From: an uncultured Butyrivibrio sp.
Lineage (GTDB): Bacteria; Bacillota; Clostridia; Lachnospirales; Lachnospiraceae
DNA length: 49,497 bases
Direction: 5' to 3'
Assembly: GCA_946536145.1 (NCBI GenBank)
Contig: CAMNEA010000014.1
Coordinates: 1 to 49,497, forward strand
A model generated the notes under the pieces. It had not been told where the DNA came from. It was given only the letters and a program-made list of their open reading frames with translations, and made no database searches. This document shows positions 9,629 through 17,533 of this stretch, one piece after another. How positions within the stretch are numbered: the stretch's first letter is position 1; every line of letters begins with the position of its first letter. Made by a program: the position numbers and the translations under genes.

Positions 9629-10817
9629 ATCTGTTATTCTTTTTGACAAACATGACAAGTGCCATGATGAAGACCATATCAATGAACAGCACAATCGCTA
9701 TGCTACCAACGCCTGTGGCAATTCCGAGGTTCTCAGCCAGGATTCCAACAATAGAAGGCATGATGATGGAGCCAAGACTTGCTGTTGTAAGGATGAAGCT
9801 CCAGGCAAGCGAATACTTTTTGATAAGATTACCTGCAAAAGATACTGTCGTTGCGTAGATACCTGCCATCGAAAAACCAAAGCCCATGATCCCGACGATG
9901 ATCGGTGTCGTACTCCTGCTGATTATGAGGAGAATGAAGAATACTACAATTCCAACACCCATTAGCGGAAGGAGGTTTTCTTTTTTGATCCTCGTGGAGA
10001 GATAGGCGGTTGAAAGCCTTCCAAGCAGGATCATCACCCAGAGGATGCTGGCTGTTACCTGAGCGAGGTTGGAGGGAAGAAGACCGGTGTCCTTGAAATA
10101 GGTTATCATCCATCCTATAACACCCTGCTCCGCACACAGATAAAAGAAGAGTGTGCCTGTGCAGATATAAAAGAGCGGCTCTTTGAAAAATCCAAATACA
10201 TCGCTTCGCTTCCTCTCATCCGCCTTCCCGGATCCCGGCTGCGCATCCTGCGGCTCCTCAGGGATCAGATAGTACATAAGGCAGGTTAAGAGTCCCAGCA
10301 CTACCAGAAATCCGCAGGCATATCGCCATAGCGAGCTGTCATTTCTTGTGATCAGCATCAGTATGAGAGGAAAGGTGAACGCGCCGACCGCAAAGGAGGC
10401 ATGCAGACAGTTGAGCGCCCAGGCAACTCCGGTGGCAATCGAGTTGATCTTGGTGTTGCAGTAATTGCTCGAAGCCCCTCTTGCAAGACCCGTTGCGAAG
10501 AAGGCAAATGCCAGAAGAAAGCGGCTGTTTCCGTAGAGCATTATCAAAAATGAAATCGGAAAGAAGACCTCAAACAGCAGTATGCTTTTCTTTTTGCCGA
10601 TCAGCATCGGAAGTGCTCCGGAAAAGAAGCTTGCAAACAGGTTGCCAACAGAGTGAAGACTTACTATAAGACCGCAGAAGGCGTAATCAAGGCCGTTGGC
10701 ATCCCTAAGGAACGGAAGGAGCGATCCGATGGAGAGCGCCAGCATTCCGTTTGTTAAGAAGACAGAGTAACTTAGTATAAATTGTTTTCGTTTGATTTTG
10801 TCATTTAAAATATTCAT
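9627..10817 (-). CDS. MFS transporter (sugar-transporter-like)
   Basis: A 396-residue protein with about 12 hydrophobic segments and the major-facilitator layout: two six-helix halves joined by a hydrophilic loop near residues 190-210 (PEEPQDAQPGSGKADERKRSD). The loop between helices 2 and 3 has a degenerate GKKKS in place of the usual GxxxDRxGRR. The overall form is like the FucP/FHS sugar-proton symporters, but the substrate cannot be assigned. No Shine-Dalgarno sequence is visible. A TATAAT on the minus strand lies only 8 bases before ATG, so the mRNA may be leaderless. No downstream start gives a full first helix. Confidence 0.8.
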   Translation of the reverse strand: MNILNDKIKRKQFILSYSVFLTNGMLALSIGSLLPFLRDANGLDYAFCGLIVSLHSVGNLFASFFSGALPMLIGKKKSILLFEVFFPISFLIMLYGNSRFLLAFAFFATGLARGASSNYCNTKINSIATGVAWALNCLHASFAVGAFTFPLILMLITRNDSSLWRYACGFLVVLGLLTCLMYYLIPEEPQDAQPGSGKADERKRSDVFGFFKEPLFYICTGTLFFYLCAEQGVIGWMITYFKDTGLLPSNLAQVTASILWVMILLGRLSTAYLSTRIKKENLLPLMGVGIVVFFILLIISRSTTPIIVGIMGFGFSMAGIYATTVSFAGNLIKKYSLAWSFILTTASLGSIIMPSIVGILAENLGIATGVGSIAIVLFIDMVFIMALVMFVKKNNR

Positions 10818-10825
10818 AATACAAG

Positions 10826-10831
10826 ATTATA
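10826..10831 (-). promoter_or_regulatory. -10 element giving a possibly leaderless MFS transcript
   Basis: TATAAT on the minus strand (10831-10826) ends 8 bases before the ATG at 10817, so transcription would begin within 1-3 bases of the start codon. No convincing -35 is present at 16-18 bp. Confidence 0.4.
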
Positions 10832-10943
10832 GAGGAGTTTTGGAAAATATAGACTGAATTCTTTGAACAAATTATTGTGTTTTTTGCGTAAAAGAATCAG
10901 ATGATTCAGAAGTTTTTGAACTGTCTGACACAGGCATTCATGT

Positions 10944-10969
10944 TATAATCTAAGGACAACAGTTCTTAG
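10944..10969 (+). promoter_or_regulatory. -10 element and operator-like inverted repeat before the GH13 gene
   Basis: A TATAAT (10944-10949) is followed directly by CTAAGGAC-AACA-GTTCTTAG (10950-10969), an inverted repeat with one mismatch, at the expected start site. This position suits a repressor operator. The -35 is poor. Confidence 0.4.
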
Positions 10970-10998
10970 ATGCAATTCATGCGGAAAGGAAAGCAAAT

Positions 10999-12684
10999 AT
11001 GGAGAATGAGAAGTGGTGGCAGAAAAGCGTTGTTTATCAGATATATCCGAGAAGTTTTCAGGACAGTAACGGAGATGGTATTGGGGATCTTAAGGGAATC
11101 ACAAAGAGACTTCCCTATATCGCAGGGCTTGGAGCGGATGTTATCTGGCTCTCGCCGATCTACGCATCGCCCAATGATGACAACGGCTATGACATAAGTG
11201 ATTATCAGGCTATCATGCCTGAGTTTGGCACGATGGAGGACTTTGACGAGATGCTTGCAAAGGCCCATGAGCTGGGACTTAAGATAGTGATGGACCTTGT
11301 TGTGAATCATACCTCAGATGAGCATAACTGGTTTAAGGAATCCAGAAAGTCCAAGGATAATCCATACCGCGATTATTATATCTGGCGTGATCCCAAGCCC
11401 GGGATGAAGGGCGGAGAGCCGGGAGCTGAGCCCAACAACTGGGGATCATGCTTTGGCGGAAGCGCCTGGGTTTACGAAGAGACAACGGGTCAGTACTTCC
11501 TGCATCTCTTTTCCAAAAGACAACCCGACCTCAACTGGGACAATCCCAAGGTGAGGGACGAGGTCTTTTCAATGATGACCTGGTGGCTTGACAAGGGAGT
11601 AGACGGCTTTAGGATGGATGTCATCAGCCTGATATCCAAACCTGAGGGTCTTCCCGACGGAGAGGCGCTGGCTACAGGGTATGCGAGCTTTGACCTTACG
11701 GCTACGGGACCGCACCTTCACGAGTACCTGAGGGAGATGAATACAAGAGTACTATCTAAATACGACACGATAACTGTCGGAGAGTGCCCCGGAGTACCGA
11801 TGGAAGAAGCCAGGAATTATGCCAACCTCGACGGAAGTGAGCTCAACATGATCTTCCAGTTTGACCACATGTCGACTGAGTATGAAGATGGTGTAGGGCG
11901 CTATGGTATCAACCGGATCAAGCTTCCGGCACTGAAGAAGGCTTTGAACAAATGGGAAGTTGGCCTTGAAGGCTATGCATGGAATTCTCTCTACTGGGAC
12001 AACCATGACCAGCCCCGCGCAGTATCCCGCTTCGGCAACGACTCGGAAGAGGTGCGTGAGCTCAGTGCCAAGATGCTTGGAACCTGCCTTCATATGATGG
12101 AGGGAACTCCTTATGTATTCCAGGGAGAAGAGCTTGGCATGACCAACTGCCCGTGGGACAGCCTCGATGAGATCAACGACATCGAGTCTTTGAATAATGT
12201 CCGCCAGAATATAGCAAAGGGAATCATCAGAGAAGAGGATGCCATCACGATCATGAGGAATCAGAGCCGCGACAACGCCCGCACTCCGATGCAGTGGGAT
12301 GCCACAGATAATGCAGGCTTCACAACCGGAAAACCGTGGCTTCGCATAAATCCCAACTATGTGAACATAAACGCTGCGGATGAGGTAGGCAGGGATGATT
12401 CGGTTTATAACTACTACAAGAAGCTCATCAGCCTTAGAAAGAGCAGTGATCTGATCGTTTATGGTGACTTCCGGCTTCTCCTTCCGGACAGCGAAGAAAT
12501 CTTTGCATATGTAAGGACTCTTGGAGATGAGAAGCTCCTGGTCGTATGTAATTTCTCGGATGGGAATGTGAAATTTGATGTTCCGGAAGAGTTTGAGACG
12601 GGTAAGAAGCTCATCGGCAACTACGATGATGATCCGGATAGAGGAAATGTAAGGCCCTATGAGGCATATGTGATTTCAATGTAA
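10999..12684 (+). CDS. GH13 alpha-glucosidase, oligo-1,6-glucosidase type
   Basis: The 561-residue enzyme has the (beta/alpha)8 fold of family GH13: start motif WWQKSVVYQIYPRSFQDSNG, region I DLVVNH (99-104), nucleophile D207 (GFRMD), acid/base E262 (VGEC), and D337 (NHDQPR). A valine after the nucleophile (GFRMDVIS) is the usual mark of alpha-1,6 specificity in this subfamily, as opposed to alanine in maltases. There is no signal peptide, so it hydrolyses imported isomalto-oligosaccharides or related glucosides in the cytoplasm. AAAGGAAAG precedes the ATG. It stands alone, with its own promoter and an operator-like repeat. Trehalose-6-phosphate hydrolase is a less likely alternative. Confidence 0.9.
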   Translation: MENEKWWQKSVVYQIYPRSFQDSNGDGIGDLKGITKRLPYIAGLGADVIWLSPIYASPNDDNGYDISDYQAIMPEFGTMEDFDEMLAKAHELGLKIVMDLVVNHTSDEHNWFKESRKSKDNPYRDYYIWRDPKPGMKGGEPGAEPNNWGSCFGGSAWVYEETTGQYFLHLFSKRQPDLNWDNPKVRDEVFSMMTWWLDKGVDGFRMDVISLISKPEGLPDGEALATGYASFDLTATGPHLHEYLREMNTRVLSKYDTITVGECPGVPMEEARNYANLDGSELNMIFQFDHMSTEYEDGVGRYGINRIKLPALKKALNKWEVGLEGYAWNSLYWDNHDQPRAVSRFGNDSEEVRELSAKMLGTCLHMMEGTPYVFQGEELGMTNCPWDSLDEINDIESLNNVRQNIAKGIIREEDAITIMRNQSRDNARTPMQWDATDNAGFTTGKPWLRINPNYVNINAADEVGRDDSVYNYYKKLISLRKSSDLIVYGDFRLLLPDSEEIFAYVRTLGDEKLLVVCNFSDGNVKFDVPEEFETGKKLIGNYDDDPDRGNVRPYEAYVISM

Positions 12685-12686
12685 TA

Positions 12687-12830
12687 TGAGTCATTGGGGA
12701 CGTTACAGTTTGACTCATTTTGAGTCACAGGAGACGTTACAGTTTTGAGTTTGTGAGTCACAGGGGACGTTACAGTTTGACTCGTTTTGCTCCGCAAAAT
12801 GAGTCAAACTGTAACGTCCCCTGTGACTCA
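12687..12830. repeat. Cluster of 31-bp GGGGACGTTACAG repeats, three direct and one inverted
   Basis: Units at 12687-12717, 12721-12750 and 12754-12784 repeat TGAGTCA-N-GGGACGTTACAGTTT-TGACTCA, each bounded by the 7-bp inverted ends TGAGTCA/TGACTCA (partly degraded in unit 2). An inverted copy at 12801-12830 pairs with unit 3 to form a 37-bp stem (12754-12790/12794-12830, loop TCC, one G-T pair). It starts 2 bases after the GH13 stop and may also terminate transcription. Confidence 0.85.
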
Positions 12831-12835
12831 CCCTT

Positions 12836-12976
12836 TCAGTTTGCCATCCTAAGCTCATCGGCATATTTGATCAGTGCAGCCTCGATCCTCTGGTAATCAG
12901 CCTCACTCATATTGAAGCGGTCTCTGAATTCGATCACTTTAGTAGCCTCTTTGATCATTTCTGTAATTGTATCCAT
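12836..12976 (-). CDS. 46-residue acidic small protein, unknown function
   Basis: The product is a short charged, helix-prone protein (MDTITEMIKEAT ... SEADYQRIEAALIKYADEL). A clear ribosome binding site (AAAAGGGGGA, 7 bases before ATG) fixes the start at 12976; longer reading frames upstream have none. The stop lies 6 bases from the repeat cluster. It follows a 30-residue gene after 28 bases, and the two probably form one transcript from the promoter at 13129-13157. It has no membrane segment. I do not recognise a family. Confidence 0.6.
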   Translation of the reverse strand: MDTITEMIKEATKVIEFRDRFNMSEADYQRIEAALIKYADELRMAN

Positions 12977-13004
12977 AATTAAATCCCCCTTTTCTTTTCT
13001 AAAG

Positions 13005-13097
13005 TTATAGTCCAAGCATATTTGCAAAAGTTCTCGATATGAATCGCACAAGTGACATCTTCATTAGCATTTTTGTCTCGCTGATAAGTCTCATCAT
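13005..13097 (-). CDS. 30-residue cationic, amphipathic peptide
   Basis: ATG (13097-13095) is preceded by a strong Shine-Dalgarno sequence (GTGAGGTGATGA), and the frame ends with TAA after 30 codons. The peptide has several methionines and a basic amphipathic second half (SLVRFISRTFANMLGL), and no cysteines. Its promoter at 13129-13157 is good. It may be a membrane-active peptide, a signal peptide or a leader peptide for the 46-residue gene; nothing in the sequence decides. Too short for family recognition. Confidence 0.5.
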   Translation of the reverse strand: MMRLISETKMLMKMSLVRFISRTFANMLGL

Positions 13098-13128
13098 ATT
13101 CATCACCTCACATTTTGTTTTCTGATTG

Positions 13129-13157
13129 TTTATACGAACAAAAAATAAAAGGGGCAA
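13129..13157 (-). promoter_or_regulatory. Promoter of the tiny-gene pair
   Basis: On the minus strand: -35 TTGCCC (13157-13152), 17-bp spacer, -10 TATAAA (13134-13129). The spacer contains TATTTTTT and ends in TCG, and 23 of 29 positions match the promoter at 35723-35751. Confidence 0.7.
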
Positions 13158-13267
13158 AAAATTATTAAGTTTTTATTATATTGTTCTGAAAACCAAGAAA
13201 AACCTATCGCTTTCGCATATAATTATTATGCTACTGTTCATTTCTTATATGGAAAGGAATAAGCGAT

Positions 13268-14566
13268 ATGAGAAAACTTTATATATTGCCACTTACTGCT
13301 GTCCTTGCTTTTAGCCTTGTGACGGCCGGATGTGGAAAGAATGAAGAGATAGAAGCTGATACGCAGGGCAGTGTCAGTTCTATCTCTTTGCTTAATACCA
13401 AGGGAGAAGTAGCGCCGCAAATGCAGGTTCTTGCGCAGCAGTATGAAAAAGAGACCGGCATCAAGGTCAACGTGATCGGGGTTGAAACCGGCGCTGATGC
13501 GCAGGCGACTTTAAAGGGATATTATCTCTCGGACCAGATGCCTGACATCATTGCCTGTGAATCTTCGGGATTTGGAAACTGGGAGGGCCTTTTGGTTGAT
13601 ATGAGTGACCAGAACTGGGCAGGAAGGACAGATGCTGCCTTTGTTGATCCCACATATGGAACTCTGGGTTTCCCCTACACGACGGAGGCTATAGGTCTTG
13701 CCTACAATGCAGATATCCTCTCTAAAGCCGGTGTGGATCCCAAGTCAATAACAGGACCCGATTCCATGAAAAAAGCATTTGAAACCATTGATGCGAAAAA
13801 GACTCAGCTGGGGCTCACAGCAGTTATCGGATACTGTACAGAGCCTGAGAATCTTGGATGGTCAGCAGGAAATCATATCTTTGGAGCCTATATCGATTCA
13901 GGGCTCTCAAGGTCCGACACCACCTATATCGACCTGCTTGGCAATGGCGGAGGGATAGATGATGCGCGGTTTAAAAACTACGCACAGATGATAGGTCTTT
14001 TCAATGAGTATTCTGACCCGGCACTTTTAGTGAACGGGACATACAATGATCAGGTCATGGGCTTTGCCTCGGGTAAATATGCTTTCATAACACAGGGATC
14101 ATGGATCGGTGCCACTCTAACAGGCGATGATGCAAGTGCCTACGCCTCGGCAGGTAATTTTGAGATCGGAATGGTTCCCTACGCCTTTGAGGATGGCATG
14201 GACACCATACTGACAAGTGCTCCTTCCTGGTGGGCTGTTTCAAAAGAGGGTCAGGTGGATGCTGCGCTGGCATTTTTACAGTGGTGCTCAGAGGACAGCG
14301 CACAGAAGATACTTGTGGAGCAGGCCGGATTTGTCAGCCCGTTTAAAGACTGCAAATACGTGGCATCTGATCCGTTCGCTCCTGTGATATCTTCCTACAT
14401 CTCAGCCGGCAAGACTTCAAGCTGGCACTGGATGGACATGCCGGAAGGCCTTGGACAGAAGGGCTTTTCCTATGTGTTTAATTCTTTTGCAAAGGGCGAA
14501 ATTGATGCGGATGGCTTCCTTAAACAGATAAAGAAGGTTGCCGGTGACTGGTATTCGAAATTATAA
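13268..14566 (+). CDS. Sugar-binding lipoprotein (CUT1-type), linked to a chemoreceptor
   Basis: A 432-residue extracellular solute-binding protein (family 1). Residues 1-22 form a lipoprotein signal with lipobox VTAGC (cysteine 22), so it is anchored on the outer face of the membrane. Typical segments are KGYYLSDQMPDIIA, GFPYTTEAIGLAYNA, ASGKYAFITQGSWIGATL and the aromatic PSWWAVS. It is a close paralog of the protein at 45026-46393 (long shared runs, for example AGVDPKSITGP versus AGIDPKSITGP). No permease is adjacent; instead a chemoreceptor gene begins 9 bases after its stop. The inferred job is to present bound sugar to that receptor. The ribosome binding site is GGAAAGGAATAAGCGAT before ATG 13268. 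Confidence 0.9.
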   Translation: MRKLYILPLTAVLAFSLVTAGCGKNEEIEADTQGSVSSISLLNTKGEVAPQMQVLAQQYEKETGIKVNVIGVETGADAQATLKGYYLSDQMPDIIACESSGFGNWEGLLVDMSDQNWAGRTDAAFVDPTYGTLGFPYTTEAIGLAYNADILSKAGVDPKSITGPDSMKKAFETIDAKKTQLGLTAVIGYCTEPENLGWSAGNHIFGAYIDSGLSRSDTTYIDLLGNGGGIDDARFKNYAQMIGLFNEYSDPALLVNGTYNDQVMGFASGKYAFITQGSWIGATLTGDDASAYASAGNFEIGMVPYAFEDGMDTILTSAPSWWAVSKEGQVDAALAFLQWCSEDSAQKILVEQAGFVSPFKDCKYVASDPFAPVISSYISAGKTSSWHWMDMPEGLGQKGFSYVFNSFAKGEIDADGFLKQIKKVAGDWYSKL

Positions 14567-14575
14567 GGAGGGAAC

Positions 14576-16333
14576 ATGAGAGAAGAGATCAGGGTTAAAA
14601 AAATAAATTCAATTATGTTCCAGATATCGATGGCAAATTTTGCCATACTGCTGGCTTTTATCATTGTCATGGGATTTGTGATGAATTCCATGAAGACCTC
14701 AACTACCAGCAGTATAGAGATGTTCAGCACCATGATGAGGCTCACTCAGGATGAGGCCAATCTAAAGAGTGATGTAATGTCACTCTACGATCAGACAACA
14801 GGCTATGTTGCTGCTTCGGCTGATGAAACCAAGACAGCTCTTTTGCCACAGATTGATGCTGTAAAAGCTGCGATACAGTCTGATATAGCCACTCTTGGAA
14901 GTGATTTTGCCGCGATAGACAATGAAGAGGCTGCTGCGCAGCTTAAGGAGATCGAGGGGCAGTATCAGAGGCTTGTAAAGTTTATTGATGCCTCCATTGC
15001 CAAGTGTGATGCGGGAGATAAGGACTCTGCCTATTCAATACTCTTTGACAAAGCAGAGATACAGAAAGTTGCAATATTCCACTCGACCAAAGCTCTGGAC
15101 AGAGCGATAAACGCCTCTGCTGACAGCACCACAGCGATGATGCAGGCTCTGTTTAGATCGGGCAATGTCACAGCAATGATAGGCATAATTGTGGTTCTGA
15201 TGCTCATAATCTTCAGCTTCTTTATCAGCTACAAGAATATTGTCAAAAAGATCAGAATGATCAGCGATGAAGTAAATGACATCATATCCGGTATTGAGGC
15301 AGGAAAGGGCGACCTGACTGCAAGAATAAAGACGAAGGCCAAATCGGAGCTTGTTTTCATAACTTCAGGCATAAATAACTTTATCGAGACGCTGCAGGGT
15401 ATCATGAGAGATGTGAAGAATGGCTCTGTAGTACTCTCCGAATCATCGGAGGAGGTTTCGTCACAGCTTCACATGGCAGACGACAATGTGACCAACACTT
15501 CAGCTGCGCTTGAGGAACTATCAGCCAGCATGGAGACCGTGTCAGGCAATGTCTCGCACATAAATGCCAAAGTTGATGATGTAAAGGACGCTGCCCAGGA
15601 AATTGCGGATGAGGCCACAGAGGGAAGCAAGACAGCCAGTGGTATCAAGTCCGAGGCCGATGACCTCAAGGCCAGAGTAATATCTAAGAAAAAAGAAGCC
15701 GGAGATCATGTTGAAAGACTGTCTTCAACCCTGATGCAGTCAGTTCATGAATCTGAAAAGGTAACTCAGATCAATGAACTTACTAAGGTAATCCTGGAGA
15801 TTGCAAGCCAGACAAACCTCCTTGCTCTCAATGCGTCTATTGAGGCTGCAAGGGCAGGAGATGCCGGCAAGGGATTTTCAGTGGTTGCCACTGAGATCAG
15901 TTCACTTGCGGACAATTCCAGAAAGACTGCTGCAAATATCCAGGATATCAGTAATGAGGTTACCGAGGCGGTTAATAACCTTGCCAAAAATGCGCAGGCT
16001 GTTCTTGACTATATCAATGGTCAGGTAATAAGTGATTACGATGAATTTGTGGCAACCGGAGAGAAGTACGAACACACTGCGGACATCATGGAAGAGATGC
16101 TCTCAAGCTTCAACAGCAGGGCTGAGAACCTCAACGATATCATGCAGGAGATGGTAGAATCCGTTCAGATGATAAGCAACTCTGTAATTGAGAGCTCGGC
16201 AGCTATTTCACAGTCCGCCGAGAGCTCACAGGAGATTGTTGGCGGTATCAAGAGGATTTCTGAGGCGATTGACAGGAATACTGAGGTTACTGAACAGCTC
16301 AGCGATACAACTCAGAAATTTGTTGCACTGTAA
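14576..16333 (+). CDS. Methyl-accepting chemotaxis protein
   Basis: The 585-residue receptor has membrane helix 1 (about 21-36), an extracytoplasmic helical sensor (about 37-198, of the four-helix-bundle kind, rich in Ala/Glu/Lys), membrane helix 2 (about 199-219), a HAMP domain (about 219-272) and a long cytoplasmic coiled coil. The hairpin tip [17 protein letters not shown] begins at Q412, followed by [11 protein letters not shown], the region that binds CheA and CheW. AAGGAGGG precedes ATG. It is the second gene of a pair with a sugar-binding lipoprotein, so the sensor probably reads ligand-loaded binding protein, as Tar reads maltose-binding protein. Confidence 0.95.
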   Translation: MREEIRVKKINSIMFQISMANFAILLAFIIVMGFVMNSMKTSTTSSIEMFSTMMRLTQDEANLKSDVMSLYDQTTGYVAASADETKTALLPQIDAVKAAIQSDIATLGSDFAAIDNEEAAAQLKEIEGQYQRLVKFIDASIAKCDAGDKDSAYSILFDKAEIQKVAIFHSTKALDRAINASADSTTAMMQALFRSGNVTAMIGIIVVLMLIIFSFFISYKNIVKKIRMISDEVNDIISGIEAGKGDLTARIKTKAKSELVFITSGINNFIETLQGIMRDVKNGSVVLSESSEEVSSQLHMADDNVTNTSAALEELSASMETVSGNVSHINAKVDDVKDAAQEIADEATEGSKTASGIKSEADDLKARVISKKKEAGDHVERLSSTLMQSVHESEKVTQINELTKVILEIASQTNLLALNASIEAARAGDAGKGFSVVATEISSLADNSRKTAANIQDISNEVTEAVNNLAKNAQAVLDYINGQVISDYDEFVATGEKYEHTADIMEEMLSSFNSRAENLNDIMQEMVESVQMISNSVIESSAAISQSAESSQEIVGGIKRISEAIDRNTEVTEQLSDTTQKFVAL

Positions 16334-16356
16334 GTGCCATGGCTTGAGAAATCTGA

Positions 16357-16362
16357 TATAAT
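16357..16362 (+). promoter_or_regulatory. -10 element of a possibly leaderless EamA transporter transcript
   Basis: TATAAT (16357-16362) with GTGCCA at 16334-16339 (17-bp spacer, weak -35). Only 10 bases separate it from the ATG at 16373, and no Shine-Dalgarno sequence is present. Confidence 0.45.
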
Positions 16363-16372
16363 AGTTTCCATT

Positions 16373-17308
16373 ATGGAAAAAACAACTTCGAATCAATACA
16401 AAAGTTCATTGCTGCTTCTACTTGCATCGGTTGTCTGGGGCGCTGCGTTCGTCGCCCAGTCACTTGCAAGCAATACGGTAGGAACGCTTACATTTAACGG
16501 CATTCGCTTCATTATCGGTGGAATATGCCTGTTGCCGCTGCTGAGAGGCCACAATATTATGCCGGGCAGGATACCGCCTAAAAAGCTGATAGGAGGCATT
16601 ATCTGCGGAAGCGCGCTTTTCCTTGCATCGACATTTCAGCAGATGGGGATTGCGCTTGGCGCCACAGCAGGTGAAGCGGGATTTCTCACCGCATGTTATA
16701 TAGTACTTGTGCCTATACTTGGAATTTTTATAGGGAAAAAGTGCTCGCCGCTGGTATGGCCGGCTGTCGTGATAGCACTTTTAGGACTCTATCTCTTATG
16801 CTTTTCATCAATTGATGAGGGGATACGCCTGTCAGGTGCAGACGCTGCACTGCTTATGTGCGCGCTCATGTTCTCAGTCCAGATCCTGTGTGTAGACTAC
16901 TACGCACCAAGGATGAGCCCGGTGGCACTGGCCTGTGTCCAGTTCTTTGTCAGCGGCATCATATCGCTCGTCGCGTCATTTATATTTGAGCTTGCTCCGG
17001 ATCCGGCGGGGTGGATAGCATCACTGTCATCGGCTGGTTCCTGGATAGCGATCCTGTATACCGGGATATTTTCAAGCGCCGTTGGATATACACTGCAGGC
17101 TGTAGGACAGAGGAACCTAAGCCCGGCAATCGCTTCGCTTATCATGAGCCTTGAGTCGGTCTTTGCTTCCATATTTGGCTGGCTCTTACTCCATCAGGTC
17201 ATGACGGGAAGGGAAGCGGCAGGCTGCGTTCTGATTTTCGTCGCCGTTATACTTGCGCAGATTCCCATAAAAGCTGTATGGGTAAAGACAGATACATCGA
17301 GGGCATAG
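16373..17308 (+). CDS. EamA/DMT-superfamily transporter
   Basis: A 311-residue protein with about ten membrane helices in two repeats of five, the drug/metabolite transporter layout. Marks include WGAAFVAQ in helix 1, FNGIRFIIGG, and a second-half YTGIFSSAVGYTLQAVGQR followed by SPAIASLIMSLESVFASIFGWL. The family exports or imports small metabolites; the substrate is unknown. I place the start at ATG 16373 because the residues from GTG 16334 would overlap the -10 element. No Shine-Dalgarno sequence is visible. It lies 39 bases after the chemoreceptor gene. Confidence 0.88.
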   Translation: MEKTTSNQYKSSLLLLLASVVWGAAFVAQSLASNTVGTLTFNGIRFIIGGICLLPLLRGHNIMPGRIPPKKLIGGIICGSALFLASTFQQMGIALGATAGEAGFLTACYIVLVPILGIFIGKKCSPLVWPAVVIALLGLYLLCFSSIDEGIRLSGADAALLMCALMFSVQILCVDYYAPRMSPVALACVQFFVSGIISLVASFIFELAPDPAGWIASLSSAGSWIAILYTGIFSSAVGYTLQAVGQRNLSPAIASLIMSLESVFASIFGWLLLHQVMTGREAAGCVLIFVAVILAQIPIKAVWVKTDTSRA

Positions 17309-17329
17309 AAATATTATATTTAAAAAAAA

Positions 17330-17362
17330 GGGGAGACATTGCAGACGCTCTGCATGTCTCCC
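17330..17362. terminator. Bidirectional terminator, nearly identical to one at 32165
   Basis: The stem GGGAGACAT-T-GCAGA / TCTGCATGTCTCCC has a one-base bulge. A run of eight A lies on its left (a T run for the minus strand), and TGATTTTA on its right. It serves the EamA gene and the AraC-side transcript. Confidence 0.8.
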
Positions 17363-17383
17363 TGATTTTATCCTGCCCTTATT

Positions 17384-17518
17384 TCAACCCTCTTTTCCCA
17401 GAGCCTCTAGAAGTGCAGCATAGTCCATATCGCCTCCAAGTGATTCATATTCATAGCTCTTAAGAAGATCCACCTTTGCCCTGAGTTCATCCTCAGTCAT
17501 TTCTATGCCCGTCTTCAT
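17384..17518 (-). CDS. Possible 44-residue acidic protein downstream of the AraC gene
   Basis: An ATG 15 bases after the AraC-family stop opens a 44-codon frame (MKTGIEMTEDELRAKVDLLK ... AALLEALGKEG) ending in TGA shortly before the terminator. Composition and codon use look coding (acidic, helical). No good Shine-Dalgarno sequence precedes it, so translation could depend on coupling to the regulator gene. Function unknown. Confidence 0.4.
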   Translation of the reverse strand: MKTGIEMTEDELRAKVDLLKSYEYESLGGDMDYAALLEALGKEG

Positions 17519-17533
17519 ATGTGTAGAGTTAAT

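Noticed and set aside
9607..9965. Two long plus-strand frames at the end of the MFS gene
   Set aside because: They are antisense to the well-supported MFS transporter and begin in its terminator.
12687..12830. CRISPR-like array
   Set aside because: Units are contiguous with 3-4 base gaps, one copy is inverted, and there are no spacers or cas genes.
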